Numbered from the stretch's first letter, positions 36,583-46,068 are shown. The stretch is DNA of 64,000 nt from Dorea_D hominis (GCF_014287705.1 NZ_JACOOY010000002.1:195001-259000), one strand, 5' to 3'. A program made the numbers and translations. Notes: generated from the letters alone by a model not told the origin.

Positions 36583-37703
36583 AATTACCAAAATTTACGA
36601 AACCGTATCGGTTAAGAGATTACAATTTTACATTAGTTACACTTGTTTTTATCTTATCTGTAATTGGAATACTTGTTGTAGGAAGTGCCAAGCAGGTATA
36701 TCAAAGCCGTCAGGTACTGGGGGTCATGATCGGAATTGTCTTTATGATGATCGTCACATTCATTGATTATGTCTGGCTGCTTGATTTTTACTGGTTTTTC
36801 TATGGCTTTTCTATTTTTATACTGGGGCTGGTACTTGTTGCAGGTAAAAAGGTCGGCGGAGCGACTAGATGGATCGATCTGGGATTTACTACCTTCCAGC
36901 CATCTGAGATGGCAAAGATCCTGCTGATACTTTTTTTCGCAAAGTTCCTGATGGAACATGAACGGGATGTAAACGACCGTAGCACACTTTGCAAATATGC
37001 GATTCTTGCGGGATTACCGTTGGCGCTTATCATTATGGAGCCAAACCTTTCCACAACGATCTGTACTGCTGTGGTAATCTGTTTTCTGATTTATATTGCA
37101 GGACTCAGTTACCGCTTTATCGGAACTGTTTTGATAATTCTGATTCCGACAGCAATTATCTTTTTGAGCATTGTTGTGCAGCCGAACCAGCCATTCCTGA
37201 AAGATTACCAGCAGGAACGTATTCTTTCCTTCCTTGAACCGGATAAATATGCAGATGATGGAGCCTATCAGCAGAACAACTCTGTTATGGCAATTGGTTC
37301 CGGACAGCTTTCCGGAAAAGGACTGAATAATAATACAACAACCTCTGTAAAAAATGGTAACTTTATTCTGGAGCCACAGACTGATTTTATTTTTGCGATC
37401 ATAGGTGAAGAATTAGGTTTCATTGGAAGTTGCGTTGTTATTGCTTTATTATTATTAATTGTGCTACAATGTATTCTGATAGGAATTCGAGCGAAGGACC
37501 TCGCAGGGAGGATCATCTGCTGCGGGGTAGGCGGACTCATAGGAGTCCAGAGCTTTATCAATATCGGTGTTGCGACAGGATTGATTCCGAACACAGGAGT
37601 TCCACTTCCGTTTGTCAGTTACGGAATGACTTCTCTTGTCAGTCTGTACATTGGTATCGGAATTGTATTGAATGTTGGTTTACAGCCGAAAAAATACAAA
37701 TAA
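36579..37703 (+). CDS. rodA: Peptidoglycan glycosyltransferase RodA (SEDS family)
   Basis: A 374-residue SEDS protein with ten membrane segments. Family signatures include GGATRWIDLGFTTFQPSEMAK, the large loop with FLEPDKYADDGAYQQNNSVMAIGSG, and GVPLPFVSYGMTSLVS. It polymerises lipid II as partner of PBP2 in the elongasome. It starts with GTG overlapping the minE stop. The separation from mrdA by minCDE is a common clostridial arrangement. Confidence 0.94.
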   Translation: MKLPKFTKPYRLRDYNFTLVTLVFILSVIGILVVGSAKQVYQSRQVLGVMIGIVFMMIVTFIDYVWLLDFYWFFYGFSIFILGLVLVAGKKVGGATRWIDLGFTTFQPSEMAKILLILFFAKFLMEHERDVNDRSTLCKYAILAGLPLALIIMEPNLSTTICTAVVICFLIYIAGLSYRFIGTVLIILIPTAIIFLSIVVQPNQPFLKDYQQERILSFLEPDKYADDGAYQQNNSVMAIGSGQLSGKGLNNNTTTSVKNGNFILEPQTDFIFAIIGEELGFIGSCVVIALLLLIVLQCILIGIRAKDLAGRIICCGVGGLIGVQSFINIGVATGLIPNTGVPLPFVSYGMTSLVSLYIGIGIVLNVGLQPKKYK

Positions 37704-37715
37704 GGAGAGAATACA

Positions 37716-38111
37716 ATGAACATAGGTCTAATTGCACACGATTCAAAGAAAACATTAATGCAGAATTTTTGTATCGCATACAGAGGTATTTTAAGCAGAC
37801 ATCATTTATATGCAACCGGGACGACCGGACGTTTGATCGAGGAAGTGACGAATCTTAATATTCACAAATATCTTGCAGGTTCCCTGGGGGGACAGCAGCA
37901 GTTAGGAGCACAGATCGCACAGAATGATATCGATGCACTGATTTTCTTAAGAGAACCATATGCACCGAAGCCAAACGATCCGGATCTTAATGATGTGATT
38001 CGGATGTGCGATACTTATAATATTCCGTTAGCAACGAATCTTGCTACGGCTGAACTTATTATTTTATCAATTGACAGAGGAGATCTTGACTGGCGTGAAA
38101 TGTACCGATAA
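37716..38111 (+). CDS. mgsA: Methylglyoxal synthase
   Basis: A 131-residue protein of normal family length. It starts MNIGLIAHDSKKTLM and has the phosphate-binding ATGTTGRLIEE and the catalytic-site NDIDALIFLREP segments. It turns dihydroxyacetone phosphate into methylglyoxal, a bypass of lower glycolysis when phosphate is short. Its place 12 bases after rodA, inside a shape and division operon, is conserved in some clostridia but its meaning is unknown. It overlaps the upstream reading frame of the carboxypeptidase gene by a few codons. Confidence 0.95.
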   Translation: MNIGLIAHDSKKTLMQNFCIAYRGILSRHHLYATGTTGRLIEEVTNLNIHKYLAGSLGGQQQLGAQIAQNDIDALIFLREPYAPKPNDPDLNDVIRMCDTYNIPLATNLATAELIILSIDRGDLDWREMYR

Positions 38112-39129
38112 TAACAGAAAAAAGAAATCATATTCCAGAAGGAGAAGACAACGTCAGCGGACACTGCGCCTGATGACAGGAATCTTTCTTGTGTTATGTG
38201 TTGTTGCCGGCTATCTTATCATTTCCGGCGGAATGGGAACGAAACAGCTTGTCTATGCCTATGAAAAGAAGCAGTATAATAAAGCAATATATACCGGTGA
38301 ATTATTTGCAAAGGATCTGTGTCTTGTGAATGGCGATACAGAGATGTCCGGTGCTCCGGACAGTTCCACGTATAAAGCTGCGGCGCTGTTTGATGTGAAC
38401 AATTCTAAGACCACGTATGCATATAATGCAACTGCAAAGATGTATCCTGCAAGTATTACGAAGATTATGACGGCTCTTGTTGCAATAGAGAGTGCAGATC
38501 TATCCGAAGAGGTCACCGTAGAAGTAGATTCCTCAGATTTTGCAGCCGATGAACAGACCTGCGGAATCCACAAAGGAGATAAACTGACACTGGAAGCGTT
38601 GTTAAACGGATTACTTCTGTATTCCGGCAATGACAATGCAGAGGCAATCGCTTATTACATTGGCGGAAGTATCGAAGGCTTCGCAGATATGATGAATAAG
38701 AAAGCACAGGAATTAATGGCTACTAACACTCATTTTGCAAATCCAAGCGGATTACATGATGAGAACCATTATACGACTGCCTATGATATTTATCTGATCT
38801 TCAATGAATGTGTCAAACACAAAGAGTTTACAGATATCATCGGAAGATCATCTTATACTGCGGACATTCAGAGTGCCAATGGAACAACACGAAAAGTAAC
38901 CTGGAAACCGACGAACTACTATGCAACCGGAGAAGCTAAACGCCCATCAGGAGCGACTGTAGTAGGCGGTAAGACCGGAACTACCGCAAAAGCTGGAAAC
39001 TGCCTTGTTCTTCTTGACCAGACAGATGAGAAGGCACCATATATATCGATTATAATGGGGGCTACATCAAAAGAATTGTTATATAAAGATATGTCATCCA
39101 TTATTGATCAGATACCAAATACAAATTAG
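38095..39129 (+). CDS. dacA: D-alanyl-D-alanine carboxypeptidase (PBP5/DacA-like, S11)
   Basis: About 344 residues. A very basic N-terminus is followed by one hydrophobic signal or anchor segment. The S11 motifs are Ser120-x-x-Lys123 (PASITKIM), Ser177-Gly-Asn179 and Lys293-Thr-Gly. It trims the terminal D-Ala from wall pentapeptides outside the cell. The start is uncertain: GTG at 38095 (after GAGGAG, 11-base gap) overlaps mgsA, while ATG at 38173 would drop the basic tail. The C-terminal membrane helix of classic PBP5 is not present, so the N-terminal helix may anchor it. Confidence 0.9.
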   Translation: MKCTDNNRKKKSYSRRRRQRQRTLRLMTGIFLVLCVVAGYLIISGGMGTKQLVYAYEKKQYNKAIYTGELFAKDLCLVNGDTEMSGAPDSSTYKAAALFDVNNSKTTYAYNATAKMYPASITKIMTALVAIESADLSEEVTVEVDSSDFAADEQTCGIHKGDKLTLEALLNGLLLYSGNDNAEAIAYYIGGSIEGFADMMNKKAQELMATNTHFANPSGLHDENHYTTAYDIYLIFNECVKHKEFTDIIGRSSYTADIQSANGTTRKVTWKPTNYYATGEAKRPSGATVVGGKTGTTAKAGNCLVLLDQTDEKAPYISIIMGATSKELLYKDMSSIIDQIPNTN

Positions 39130-39140
39130 AATTTATATGT

Positions 39141-39172
39141 AAGGGGCAGCCAGAAATGATTGCCCCTTTTGT
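39141..39172 (+). terminator. Terminator of the shape/division operon
   Basis: 39141-39148 pairs with 39161-39168 around a 12-base loop and ends in T4. It follows the carboxypeptidase stop by about 11 bases. Confidence 0.75.
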
Positions 39173-39180
39173 GTGTATGA

Positions 39181-39384
39181 TTAATCGGACATGGAACCGA
39201 TTCTTCCATACAGACTGATCAGATACAGCCCGCAGAGACCTACCAGTGTATAGATAATTCTGGAAAGCCATGTCAGATTTCCAAAAAGAAATGCCACAAA
39301 GTCAAAGCGAAAAATACCGATCAGAAGCCAATTGACGGCGCCAATAATGACAAGTGTTAATGATGTATTGTCAAACCATTTCAT
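39181..39384 (-). CDS. DUF378 family small membrane protein
   Basis: A 67-residue protein with two hydrophobic helices, starting MKWFDNTSLTLVIIGAVNWLL, the DUF378 pattern (also YuzA in Bacillus). The function is unknown. It stands alone on the minus strand, divergent from the radical-SAM gene, with an AAAGGAGG site before the ATG. Confidence 0.9.
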   Translation of the reverse strand: MKWFDNTSLTLVIIGAVNWLLIGIFRFDFVAFLFGNLTWLSRIIYTLVGLCGLYLISLYGRIGSMSD

Positions 39385-39478
39385 ATTAGAAATACCTCCT
39401 TTTTGCTAGTATTACTAATATGACGGAAAATATACAGGATCTGTCATTTTATTCTATTTTAGAGGGACGAAATTCAAA

Positions 39479-40429
39479 ATGGTAAAAGAATCACCGTTAT
39501 ACTATCCTTATTCGGATTATTTAAAAAATAAATATGGAGAGAAAGTATACAAGCTTCCAATTAATCTGCCAATCACCTGTCCAAACCGTTTAAACGGCAA
39601 ACGTGGCTGCAGCTTCTGCGCAGAATGTGGAACCGGATTTGAATCTTTAGATGCAGTTTATACCGTTACCGAACAGCTTGCAAAAAATCAGGAACATATT
39701 GCAAAGAAATACAAAGCGAAGAAGTATATCGCTTATTTCCAGAATTATACAAATACATTTCTTCCACTTAATGATTTCCGGAAATATATGGAAGAAGCAG
39801 CACAGTTTCCAGATATTACAGAGCTTGCTGTCTCTACAAGACCGGATTGTATCAAAGTGGAATATCTTGATGTTTTACGTAGTGTTTCTGAACAATACCA
39901 CTGCAATATCACGATTGAACTAGGACTGCAGACCGCAAATTATCATACACTTTTGAAGATTGACCGTGGACATACACTTGCAGAATATATTGATGCCGCA
40001 ATACAGATAAAACGATACGGTTTTGATCTTTGCACACATGTAATACTAAATCTGCCGGGAGATACGATCACAGACAGCATCGAAACCGCAAAAATCTTAA
40101 GTGCTCTTTCTAATGATTGCGTGAAGGTACATTCCCTTTACATTGCAAAAAACACGCGGTTGTGTGAAGAATACGAAAATGGTACAATAACTTTGTGTTC
40201 CAAAGAAGAATATTTCCGGCGTGTAACGGTATTTCTTGAGTATCTGAAACCACGCATTGCAGTAGAGCGGCTTTTCAGCCGTATTCCGGAAAAAGATGCT
40301 GTATTCTGCAACTGGCAGACAAGCTGGTGGAAATTAAAAGACGAACTTGAAGCACATATGATAGCCGGAGAGCATTATCAGGGAAGATTATCCGGATATC
40401 TTGACGGTGCTGCACTAAATGAAAAATAG
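39479..40429 (+). CDS. TIGR01212 family radical SAM protein (YhcC-like)
   Basis: A 316-residue protein. The radical-SAM iron-sulfur ligands are in the cysteine cluster beginning TCPNRLNGKRGCSFCAECG, and TIELGLQTANYHTLLKIDRGH and the HVILNLPGDT segments follow the family pattern. The family resembles the Elp3 radical-SAM domain but lacks an acetyltransferase, and its substrate is unknown. It starts behind AGAGGGA and precedes the HlyD-like gene by 11 bases, so they are probably co-transcribed. Confidence 0.9.
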   Translation: MVKESPLYYPYSDYLKNKYGEKVYKLPINLPITCPNRLNGKRGCSFCAECGTGFESLDAVYTVTEQLAKNQEHIAKKYKAKKYIAYFQNYTNTFLPLNDFRKYMEEAAQFPDITELAVSTRPDCIKVEYLDVLRSVSEQYHCNITIELGLQTANYHTLLKIDRGHTLAEYIDAAIQIKRYGFDLCTHVILNLPGDTITDSIETAKILSALSNDCVKVHSLYIAKNTRLCEEYENGTITLCSKEEYFRRVTVFLEYLKPRIAVERLFSRIPEKDAVFCNWQTSWWKLKDELEAHMIAGEHYQGRLSGYLDGAALNEK

Positions 40430-40440
40430 GGGGCTGTATT

Positions 40441-41820
40441 TTGGCAGATAACAAAATGACAAATATTGCGGTTTACCGCAAAAAAACACATATAAATATC
40501 GGGATCATTATATTTGGTGCTGTTTTCATTTACCTGTTTGCAACGGTACTGATGTATCTGACCAATAAGCATGTTTCTGCTTATGAAGTAAGAGAGGGAT
40601 CCATTGTAAAAGATAATACTTATACCGGATTTGTAATTCGTGAGGAGAGTACCATCACCGCAGACCGGGATGGCTACGTGAATTATTTTGCTCCGGAGGA
40701 GAGCAAAGTCGGTGCAAGAACCAGTGTTTATACATCATCTGCGAAGAAATTAAATCTAAATAACAGTACTTCCACTGAAACAAATGAACTGAGCAGTGAA
40801 GAAGAAGAGGCGATGCTTGTAAAGATTCAGAATTTCAGCGAGAATTTCAAAGAAGATTCTTTTCGGGATGTATATTCCGTAAAGGATTCTGTAAAATCCG
40901 TACTGGACAACAAATCCAGTCAGAATCGTCAGGCACAGTTGTCGGATATTCTGACTTCCAATACCGGAACCGTGAGTGTATATAAGGGAACGAAGGACGG
41001 CGTTGTTTTTTATTCTTATGACGGATATGAAAGCACGACGGCGAACCAGGTCACGGAGCAGATGATTTCCGGTAAATCTTATGAAAAAAAGATTTTATCC
41101 AATAACCAGTATGTAAAAGCGCAGAATCCGGTATACCGTCTTGTTACAGGAGATTCCTGGACAGTGATCATTCCGCTGGATTCCACAACTGCAGATTCTC
41201 TGAAAAAGCAGTCCATGGTCAAAGTGCGGTTTCTGAAAGATAATGAAACAGCTTCCGCAGGTCTCACGATCAAAGAGAAAGATGGAGGCTATCTTGCATA
41301 TTTAAGTTTCCGGAATGGGATGATCCGTTATGCAGATGAACGATTCCTTGACCTGGAACTTATACTGGAAGACGAATCAGGACTTAAGATTCCAAAATCC
41401 TCTGTTGTTTCCAAAGATTTTTATGCAGTTCCGGAAGATTACCTGACACAGGGCGGCAACAGCAAGAGTACGGGCGTCCTGCTGGATAATGGATCGGAGA
41501 ATGCGGAATTTCAGGTCGAAACGATTTATTACCGCGATTCGAAAAAGGGACTTGTTTATCTGAATCCAGCTGATTTTAAAGAAGGGGCTGTACTAATCAA
41601 GCCGGATTCTACACAGAAATATACATTAAGTGAGACAAAATCGCTGAAAGGCGTTTATAATATTAACAAAGGTTATGCTGTATTCAAACAGATCAATATT
41701 TTATGTAAGAGCGATGAATATTACATTGTGGAAGAGGGAAACGATTATGGTCTGTCTAATTATGACCATATTGCATTAGACGGTAAATCTGTTCAGGATA
41801 ATGATATCGTCTTTGAATAA
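40441..41820 (+). CDS. HlyD-like membrane-anchored protein of the sepF cluster
   Basis: A 459-residue protein with one membrane segment (about 20-42) and then an extracytoplasmic part with a lipoyl/barrel-sandwich-like piece (TGFVIREESTITADRDGYVNYF) as in HlyD adaptors. No ABC or RND transporter gene is near. Similar proteins are coded just before yggS-sepF in many clostridia, so a role in cell division or envelope assembly is possible but unproven. The start is TTG behind AGGGGG; no ATG fits. It ends 12 bases before yggS. Confidence 0.78.
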   Translation: MADNKMTNIAVYRKKTHINIGIIIFGAVFIYLFATVLMYLTNKHVSAYEVREGSIVKDNTYTGFVIREESTITADRDGYVNYFAPEESKVGARTSVYTSSAKKLNLNNSTSTETNELSSEEEEAMLVKIQNFSENFKEDSFRDVYSVKDSVKSVLDNKSSQNRQAQLSDILTSNTGTVSVYKGTKDGVVFYSYDGYESTTANQVTEQMISGKSYEKKILSNNQYVKAQNPVYRLVTGDSWTVIIPLDSTTADSLKKQSMVKVRFLKDNETASAGLTIKEKDGGYLAYLSFRNGMIRYADERFLDLELILEDESGLKIPKSSVVSKDFYAVPEDYLTQGGNSKSTGVLLDNGSENAEFQVETIYYRDSKKGLVYLNPADFKEGAVLIKPDSTQKYTLSETKSLKGVYNINKGYAVFKQINILCKSDEYYIVEEGNDYGLSNYDHIALDGKSVQDNDIVFE

Positions 41821-41832
41821 AGGAGGTACAAC

Positions 41833-42528
41833 ATGTTAAAAGAAAATCTGGAAAGCGTAGAAGAAAAAATTCAGGAAGCATGTAAAAAAAGTGGTCGTAA
41901 CAGAGAGGATGTAACACTGATCGCGGTCAGTAAAACAAAACCTGTAGAGACACTTCAGGAAGCTTATGATCTTGGTGTCCGTGTCTTCGGAGAGAACAAA
42001 GTACAGGAACTGACAGAAAAATACGACTCACTTCCAAAAGATATACACTGGCATATGATCGGTCATCTGCAGCGCAATAAAGTCAAATATATTATTGATA
42101 AAGTAGATCTGATCCACTCTGTAGATTCCATCCGTCTTGCTGAGACAATTGACAAAGAAGCGCAGAAACATGATCTGATCGCAAACATTCTTGTAGAAGT
42201 CAATGTTGCAAAAGAAGAAAGCAAATTCGGACTTATGCCGGAAGAAGTAGACGGCTTCATTGATGAAATTGCAAACTTAAAACATATTCAGGTAAAAGGA
42301 CTTATGACAATTGCTCCATTTGTAGAAAATCCAGAAAAAAATCGTACAGTTTTCGCTGATTTACGTAAATTATCTGTTGACATTGCAAAGAAAAACGTTG
42401 ATAATGTTAATGTGAGTATACTTTCTATGGGTATGACGAATGATTATCAAGTAGCCGTAGAAGAGGGGGCAACAATGGTTCGTGTCGGAACAGGTATTTT
42501 CGGTGCGCGCAATTATGCTCAAGTATAA
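41833..42528 (+). CDS. yggS: PLP homeostasis protein (YggS/PLPBP family)
   Basis: A 231-residue alanine-racemase-fold protein. The PLP lysine is Lys34 in AVSKTKP; FGENKVQE, HMIGHLQRNKVK and the C-terminal SMGMTNDYQVAVEEGATMVRVG are typical. It has no known catalytic activity and buffers pyridoxal phosphate. It lies directly before sepF, the same order as ylmE-ylmF in Bacillus. A strong AAAGGAGG site precedes it. Confidence 0.95.
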   Translation: MLKENLESVEEKIQEACKKSGRNREDVTLIAVSKTKPVETLQEAYDLGVRVFGENKVQELTEKYDSLPKDIHWHMIGHLQRNKVKYIIDKVDLIHSVDSIRLAETIDKEAQKHDLIANILVEVNVAKEESKFGLMPEEVDGFIDEIANLKHIQVKGLMTIAPFVENPEKNRTVFADLRKLSVDIAKKNVDNVNVSILSMGMTNDYQVAVEEGATMVRVGTGIFGARNYAQV

Positions 42529-42552
42529 ACGGAAGATAGGAGATTATTGAAA

Positions 42553-43104
42553 ATGGGAGTATTAGATAAGTTTTTAGACATCATGAAGTTAAGCGATGAC
42601 GAAGATTACGATGATGACTTTTATGATGATGAGTATGATGACGATTTTGAAGAAAAACCGAAAAAGAGCTTTTTCAAAAAAAATAATAAGGGAAAAGATT
42701 TTGATGATGAAGAAGCAGAAGAGGACTTTGATCTTCCGGAAAAATCTACAAAACCGGTTCATTCAAGCAATAAAGTTACTCCGATGCGTCAGCCTGCAAG
42801 AAGAAGCAATGTTAATATGGAAGTTTGTGTTATCAAACCAAATTCCGTAGAAGATGCACGCGAGATTACAGAGACACTTCTGAGTGGAAGAACTGTAATT
42901 CTGAATCTGGAAGGATTGGATCTGGAAGTGGCTCAGCGTATTATCGACTTTACTTCCGGAGCTGCGTTTGCAATCAGCGGTAATCTTCAGAAGATTTCAA
43001 ATTACATATTCCTGGTAACACCGACAGATGTAGATATTTCCGGTGATCTTCAGGATCTTTTAAATACTTCTTTTGATGCTTCTTCCATGCGATCAAGATT
43101 TTAA
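42553..43104 (+). CDS. sepF: Cell division protein SepF
   Basis: About 183 residues. An N-terminal amphipathic membrane-targeting helix (MGVLDKFLDIMKL) is followed by a long acidic linker very rich in Asp, Glu and Tyr, then Lys-rich stretches, and the C-terminal SepF domain (NSVEDAREITETLLSGRTVILNLE... RIIDFTSGAAFAI). It tethers FtsZ to the membrane and shapes the ring. The ATG at 42553 has TAGGAG ten bases upstream; a TTG at 42547 is too close. Preceded by yggS and followed by ylmH. Confidence 0.93.
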   Translation: MGVLDKFLDIMKLSDDEDYDDDFYDDEYDDDFEEKPKKSFFKKNNKGKDFDDEEAEEDFDLPEKSTKPVHSSNKVTPMRQPARRSNVNMEVCVIKPNSVEDAREITETLLSGRTVILNLEGLDLEVAQRIIDFTSGAAFAISGNLQKISNYIFLVTPTDVDISGDLQDLLNTSFDASSMRSRF

Positions 43105-43124
43105 GGATCTTTAACAGCAAAGCT

Positions 43125-43880
43125 ATGAACAAAGAAGAACTTATGTTAAGAAAACGTCTGATTGAATTATCGAATCAGGCTTATCAGAGAGATATCGTAA
43201 CATTTTCAGATTTTCTGAATCTGAATGAATTAAATATACTTCATACTACGCCAAAGGATCAGTTTCCGGTTGCCTACGAAACTTACGGTGGGTATGACAC
43301 AGCAGAGCGTCAGATGGTTGCATTTCTACCTGATGCTCTTTGTTATGAATATTTTTATCCAATGAAAACAGTGATAATCGAACCGTTAAATCTGAATTTT
43401 TCAGAATCACTGACACATCGAGATTACCTTGGCGCTTTAATGAATCTTGGTATTGAAAGAAGCCGTATGGGCGATATTCTCATTGACGGCCAGAGAGCAA
43501 TCGTATTTGTTAAACCGGAGATTGCTGACTTTATCGCCGATAATCTGACACGTATCCGTCACACTACAGTACAGACTAAGATTCAGGAACCAGGAGACAT
43601 TTCCTATGAACCCAAATACCAACAGATAAAGGGGACGGTTCCGTCGGTAAGACTGGATACGATCCTTTCTGTGGCATATCCATTGTCCCGCAGCAAGCTG
43701 ACCGCTTATATTCAAGCTGGGAAAGTATTTGTAAATGGAAAGCTTATCACAAGCAACGGATGCCATCTGAAAGAGGGAGATTTTATTTCCGTACGCGGGC
43801 TCGGCAGGATCATGTATGAAGAAACAATTGCTGCTACGAAAAAAGGGCGTTATATGGTAACTGTCAGAAAATATATTTAA
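43125..43880 (+). CDS. ylmH: S4-domain RNA-binding protein YlmH
   Basis: A 251-residue protein. An N-terminal region with the GYDTAERQMVAFLPD segment is followed by a C-terminal S4 RNA-binding domain (VRLDTILSVAYPLSRSKLTAYIQAGKVFVNGK). In Bacillus YlmH is coded next to sepF and has been linked to rescue of stalled ribosomes and cell division. The ribosome binding site is weak. The order yggS-sepF-ylmH matches the ylmEFGH region. Confidence 0.92.
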   Translation: MNKEELMLRKRLIELSNQAYQRDIVTFSDFLNLNELNILHTTPKDQFPVAYETYGGYDTAERQMVAFLPDALCYEYFYPMKTVIIEPLNLNFSESLTHRDYLGALMNLGIERSRMGDILIDGQRAIVFVKPEIADFIADNLTRIRHTTVQTKIQEPGDISYEPKYQQIKGTVPSVRLDTILSVAYPLSRSKLTAYIQAGKVFVNGKLITSNGCHLKEGDFISVRGLGRIMYEETIAATKKGRYMVTVRKYI

Positions 43881-43898
43881 AAGAAAAAGAGGAAAATT

Positions 43899-44420
43899 AT
43901 GAAGAAAGAACAATCACGTCCGGTACATTATTTCATTGCAATTATCGCAGTTGCTGCCGGAGTTTTATTTGATCAGTGGACCAAATTGCTGGTACTTACG
44001 CATCTTAAAGGACACGATTCTTATATTGTTATAAAGAATGTATTTGAACTTGAATATCTTGAAAACAGAGGCGCTGCTTTTGGAATGCTGCAGGGCAAAC
44101 AGTTTTTCTTTATTTTCTGTGTCGCTCTTATTGCGTTTTTTTCCATATATTTTTACAGGACAGTTCCGATGACGAAACATTTTTTGCCACTTCGTATCTG
44201 TGCGGTATTTATATTAGCAGGGGCGTTCGGTAATATGATCGATCGTGTGATCCGGCATTATGTAGTGGATTTCTTTTATTTTTCTCTCATTGATTTCCCT
44301 ATATTTAATGTTGCCGATATTTATGTAACGGTTTCGGCATTTGGACTGATTATTTTATTATTATTTTATTATAAGGAGGAAGACCTTGAGCAGATCTTTC
44401 ATAATCGAAAAGGAAAATAA
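43899..44420 (+). CDS. lspA: Lipoprotein signal peptidase
   Basis: A 173-residue protein with four membrane segments. The family's conserved boxes are DQWTK, ENRGAAFG, the GAFGNMIDR aspartate and the VADIYV aspartate that form the catalytic pair. It removes the signal peptide from diacylglycerol-modified prolipoproteins. Its end overlaps the rluD TTG start by 35 bases, the common lspA-rluD pairing. Confidence 0.96.
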   Translation: MKKEQSRPVHYFIAIIAVAAGVLFDQWTKLLVLTHLKGHDSYIVIKNVFELEYLENRGAAFGMLQGKQFFFIFCVALIAFFSIYFYRTVPMTKHFLPLRICAVFILAGAFGNMIDRVIRHYVVDFFYFSLIDFPIFNVADIYVTVSAFGLIILLLFYYKEEDLEQIFHNRKGK

Positions 44421-45306
44421 CGGGGCTCGGATTGACCGTTTTCTCGCTGATGCAGCACCGGAGCTTTCCCGATCACGGATTCAGAAGTTAATAAAAGATG
44501 CACATATTACTGTCAATGAGAAGCCTGTAAAATCCAATTACAGGCTTCTTACAGATGATGTAATATCTTTGTCCATTCCAGAGCTAAAAGAGCCGGATAT
44601 CCTCCCTGAGGCACTTCCACTGGATATTCTGTATGAAGACAAGGATGTTATCGTTGTAAATAAACCAAAGGGGATGGTTGTCCATCCGGCTCCAGGCCAT
44701 TATACAGGTACGCTGGTAAACGCATTGTTGTATCATTGCAAAGATCAGTTGTCCGGAATCAATGGTGATTTAAGACCTGGTATTGTCCATCGTATCGATA
44801 TGGATACGACAGGCTCTCTGATCGTCTGTAAAAACGATCTGGCACACCAGAACCTGTCTGAACAGCTTAAAGAACACTCAATCCACCGGATTTATATTGC
44901 AATTGTACACGGCAATATAAAAGAAGACGAAGGCACCGTAAATGCTCCGATCGGCAGACATCCCATTGACCGGAAAAAAATGAGTACGCATGCAAAGCAA
45001 AGCAGGCATGCAGTAACACATTATAAAGTACTGGAGCGTTTCGGCAATTATACTTATATCCAATGTAAGCTGGAGACCGGACGTACACATCAAATCCGCG
45101 TGCATATGTCCAGTATCGGACATCCACTGTTAGGGGATCAGGTGTACGGACCGAAAAAATGTCCATTTCCAGGACTTACCGGTCAGACACTTCATGCAAA
45201 AACGCTTGGTTTCATTCATCCGCGCTCCGGTGAATATATTGAAGTAGATGCGCCAATTCCAGAGTATTTTAACAATCTTCTTGATATACTTAGAAAAAAA
45301 GCATAA
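44386..45306 (+). CDS. rluD: RluA/RluD family pseudouridine synthase
   Basis: A 306-residue protein: N-terminal S4 domain (GARIDRFLADAAPELSRSRIQKLI) and the catalytic domain with GIVHRIDMDTTGSLIV, whose Asp is the nucleophile, and GRTHQIRVHM. It isomerises uridines in rRNA, in E. coli RluD those of helix 69; the exact target here is inferred. TTG start directly behind AAGGAGGA, inside the lspA end. In HRIDMDT a Met replaces the usual Lys. Confidence 0.93.
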   Translation: MSRSFIIEKENNGARIDRFLADAAPELSRSRIQKLIKDAHITVNEKPVKSNYRLLTDDVISLSIPELKEPDILPEALPLDILYEDKDVIVVNKPKGMVVHPAPGHYTGTLVNALLYHCKDQLSGINGDLRPGIVHRIDMDTTGSLIVCKNDLAHQNLSEQLKEHSIHRIYIAIVHGNIKEDEGTVNAPIGRHPIDRKKMSTHAKQSRHAVTHYKVLERFGNYTYIQCKLETGRTHQIRVHMSSIGHPLLGDQVYGPKKCPFPGLTGQTLHAKTLGFIHPRSGEYIEVDAPIPEYFNNLLDILRKKA

Positions 45307-45423
45307 ATTATCTAAAAATTATATACATTTCACTTGAATTATTGTATAATAATAGATATACAGAGAACCTGTTATCTTCAGCTTCTCTTGTATACGCAGG
45401 TATAAAAAAGGAGCGTGATGGAT

Positions 45424-46068
45424 ATGGAAAAAACAAATACAATCATTACAATAGGAAGACAATTTGGAAGTGCCGGACGTGAGATCGGATATAAAGTTGC
45501 AAAAGATCTTGGAATTAAGCTGTACGATAAAGAAATGCTTGCAAGAGCGGCAAAAGAAAGTGGGCTCTGCGAAGAATTATTTGAGACACATGATGAGAAA
45601 CCAACGAACAGTTTCCTTTATTCTCTTGTAATGGATACTTATTCTCTTGGATATTCATCCGGAAGTTATGCGGATATGCCAATCAACCATAAAGTATTTC
45701 TTGCACAGTTTGATGCGATCAAGAAGATTGCTTCTGAAGGACCGTGTATTCTTGTAGGAAGATGTGCAGATTACGCATTGGAAGATAATGAGAATTTGTT
45801 GAGTGTATTTATTCATGCCGATCTGGATGCAAGGATCCGCAGAATTGCCAGAATCTATGATCTGACAGATGCAAAAGCAAAAGATATGATCATGAAAACA
45901 GATAAAAAGCGTGCAAGCTATTATAATTACTACAGCAATAAGAAATGGGGATCTGCAGAAAGTTATCATATGAGCCTGGACAGCTCCGTGCTTGGTATCG
46001 ATGGAACTGCAGAGGCTATTGAGAAACTTGTAGAACTGAAAGAACGCGACAGTAATAAGAAGCTGTAA
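45424..46068 (+). CDS. Cytidylate kinase-like family protein
   Basis: About 214 residues. The nucleotide-binding N-terminus ITIGRQFGSAGREIGYKVAKDLG and the DADLDARIRRIARIYDL stretch place it in the clostridial cytidylate-kinase-like family, which differs from true Cmk; its physiological substrate is unknown. The ATG at 45424 is ten bases after AAGGAG; ATG at 45418 is an alternative. About 110 bases with a TATAAT-like element separate it from rluD, and a terminator follows. Confidence 0.85.
   Translation: MEKTNTIITIGRQFGSAGREIGYKVAKDLGIKLYDKEMLARAAKESGLCEELFETHDEKPTNSFLYSLVMDTYSLGYSSGSYADMPINHKVFLAQFDAIKKIASEGPCILVGRCADYALEDNENLLSVFIHADLDARIRRIARIYDLTDAKAKDMIMKTDKKRASYYNYYSNKKWGSAESYHMSLDSSVLGIDGTAEAIEKLVELKERDSNKKL

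Noticed and set aside
42600..42740. Repetitive GATGATGAT-rich stretch in sepF as a possible simple repeat
   Set aside because: It codes for the acidic linker of SepF in frame; low complexity is explained by the protein.
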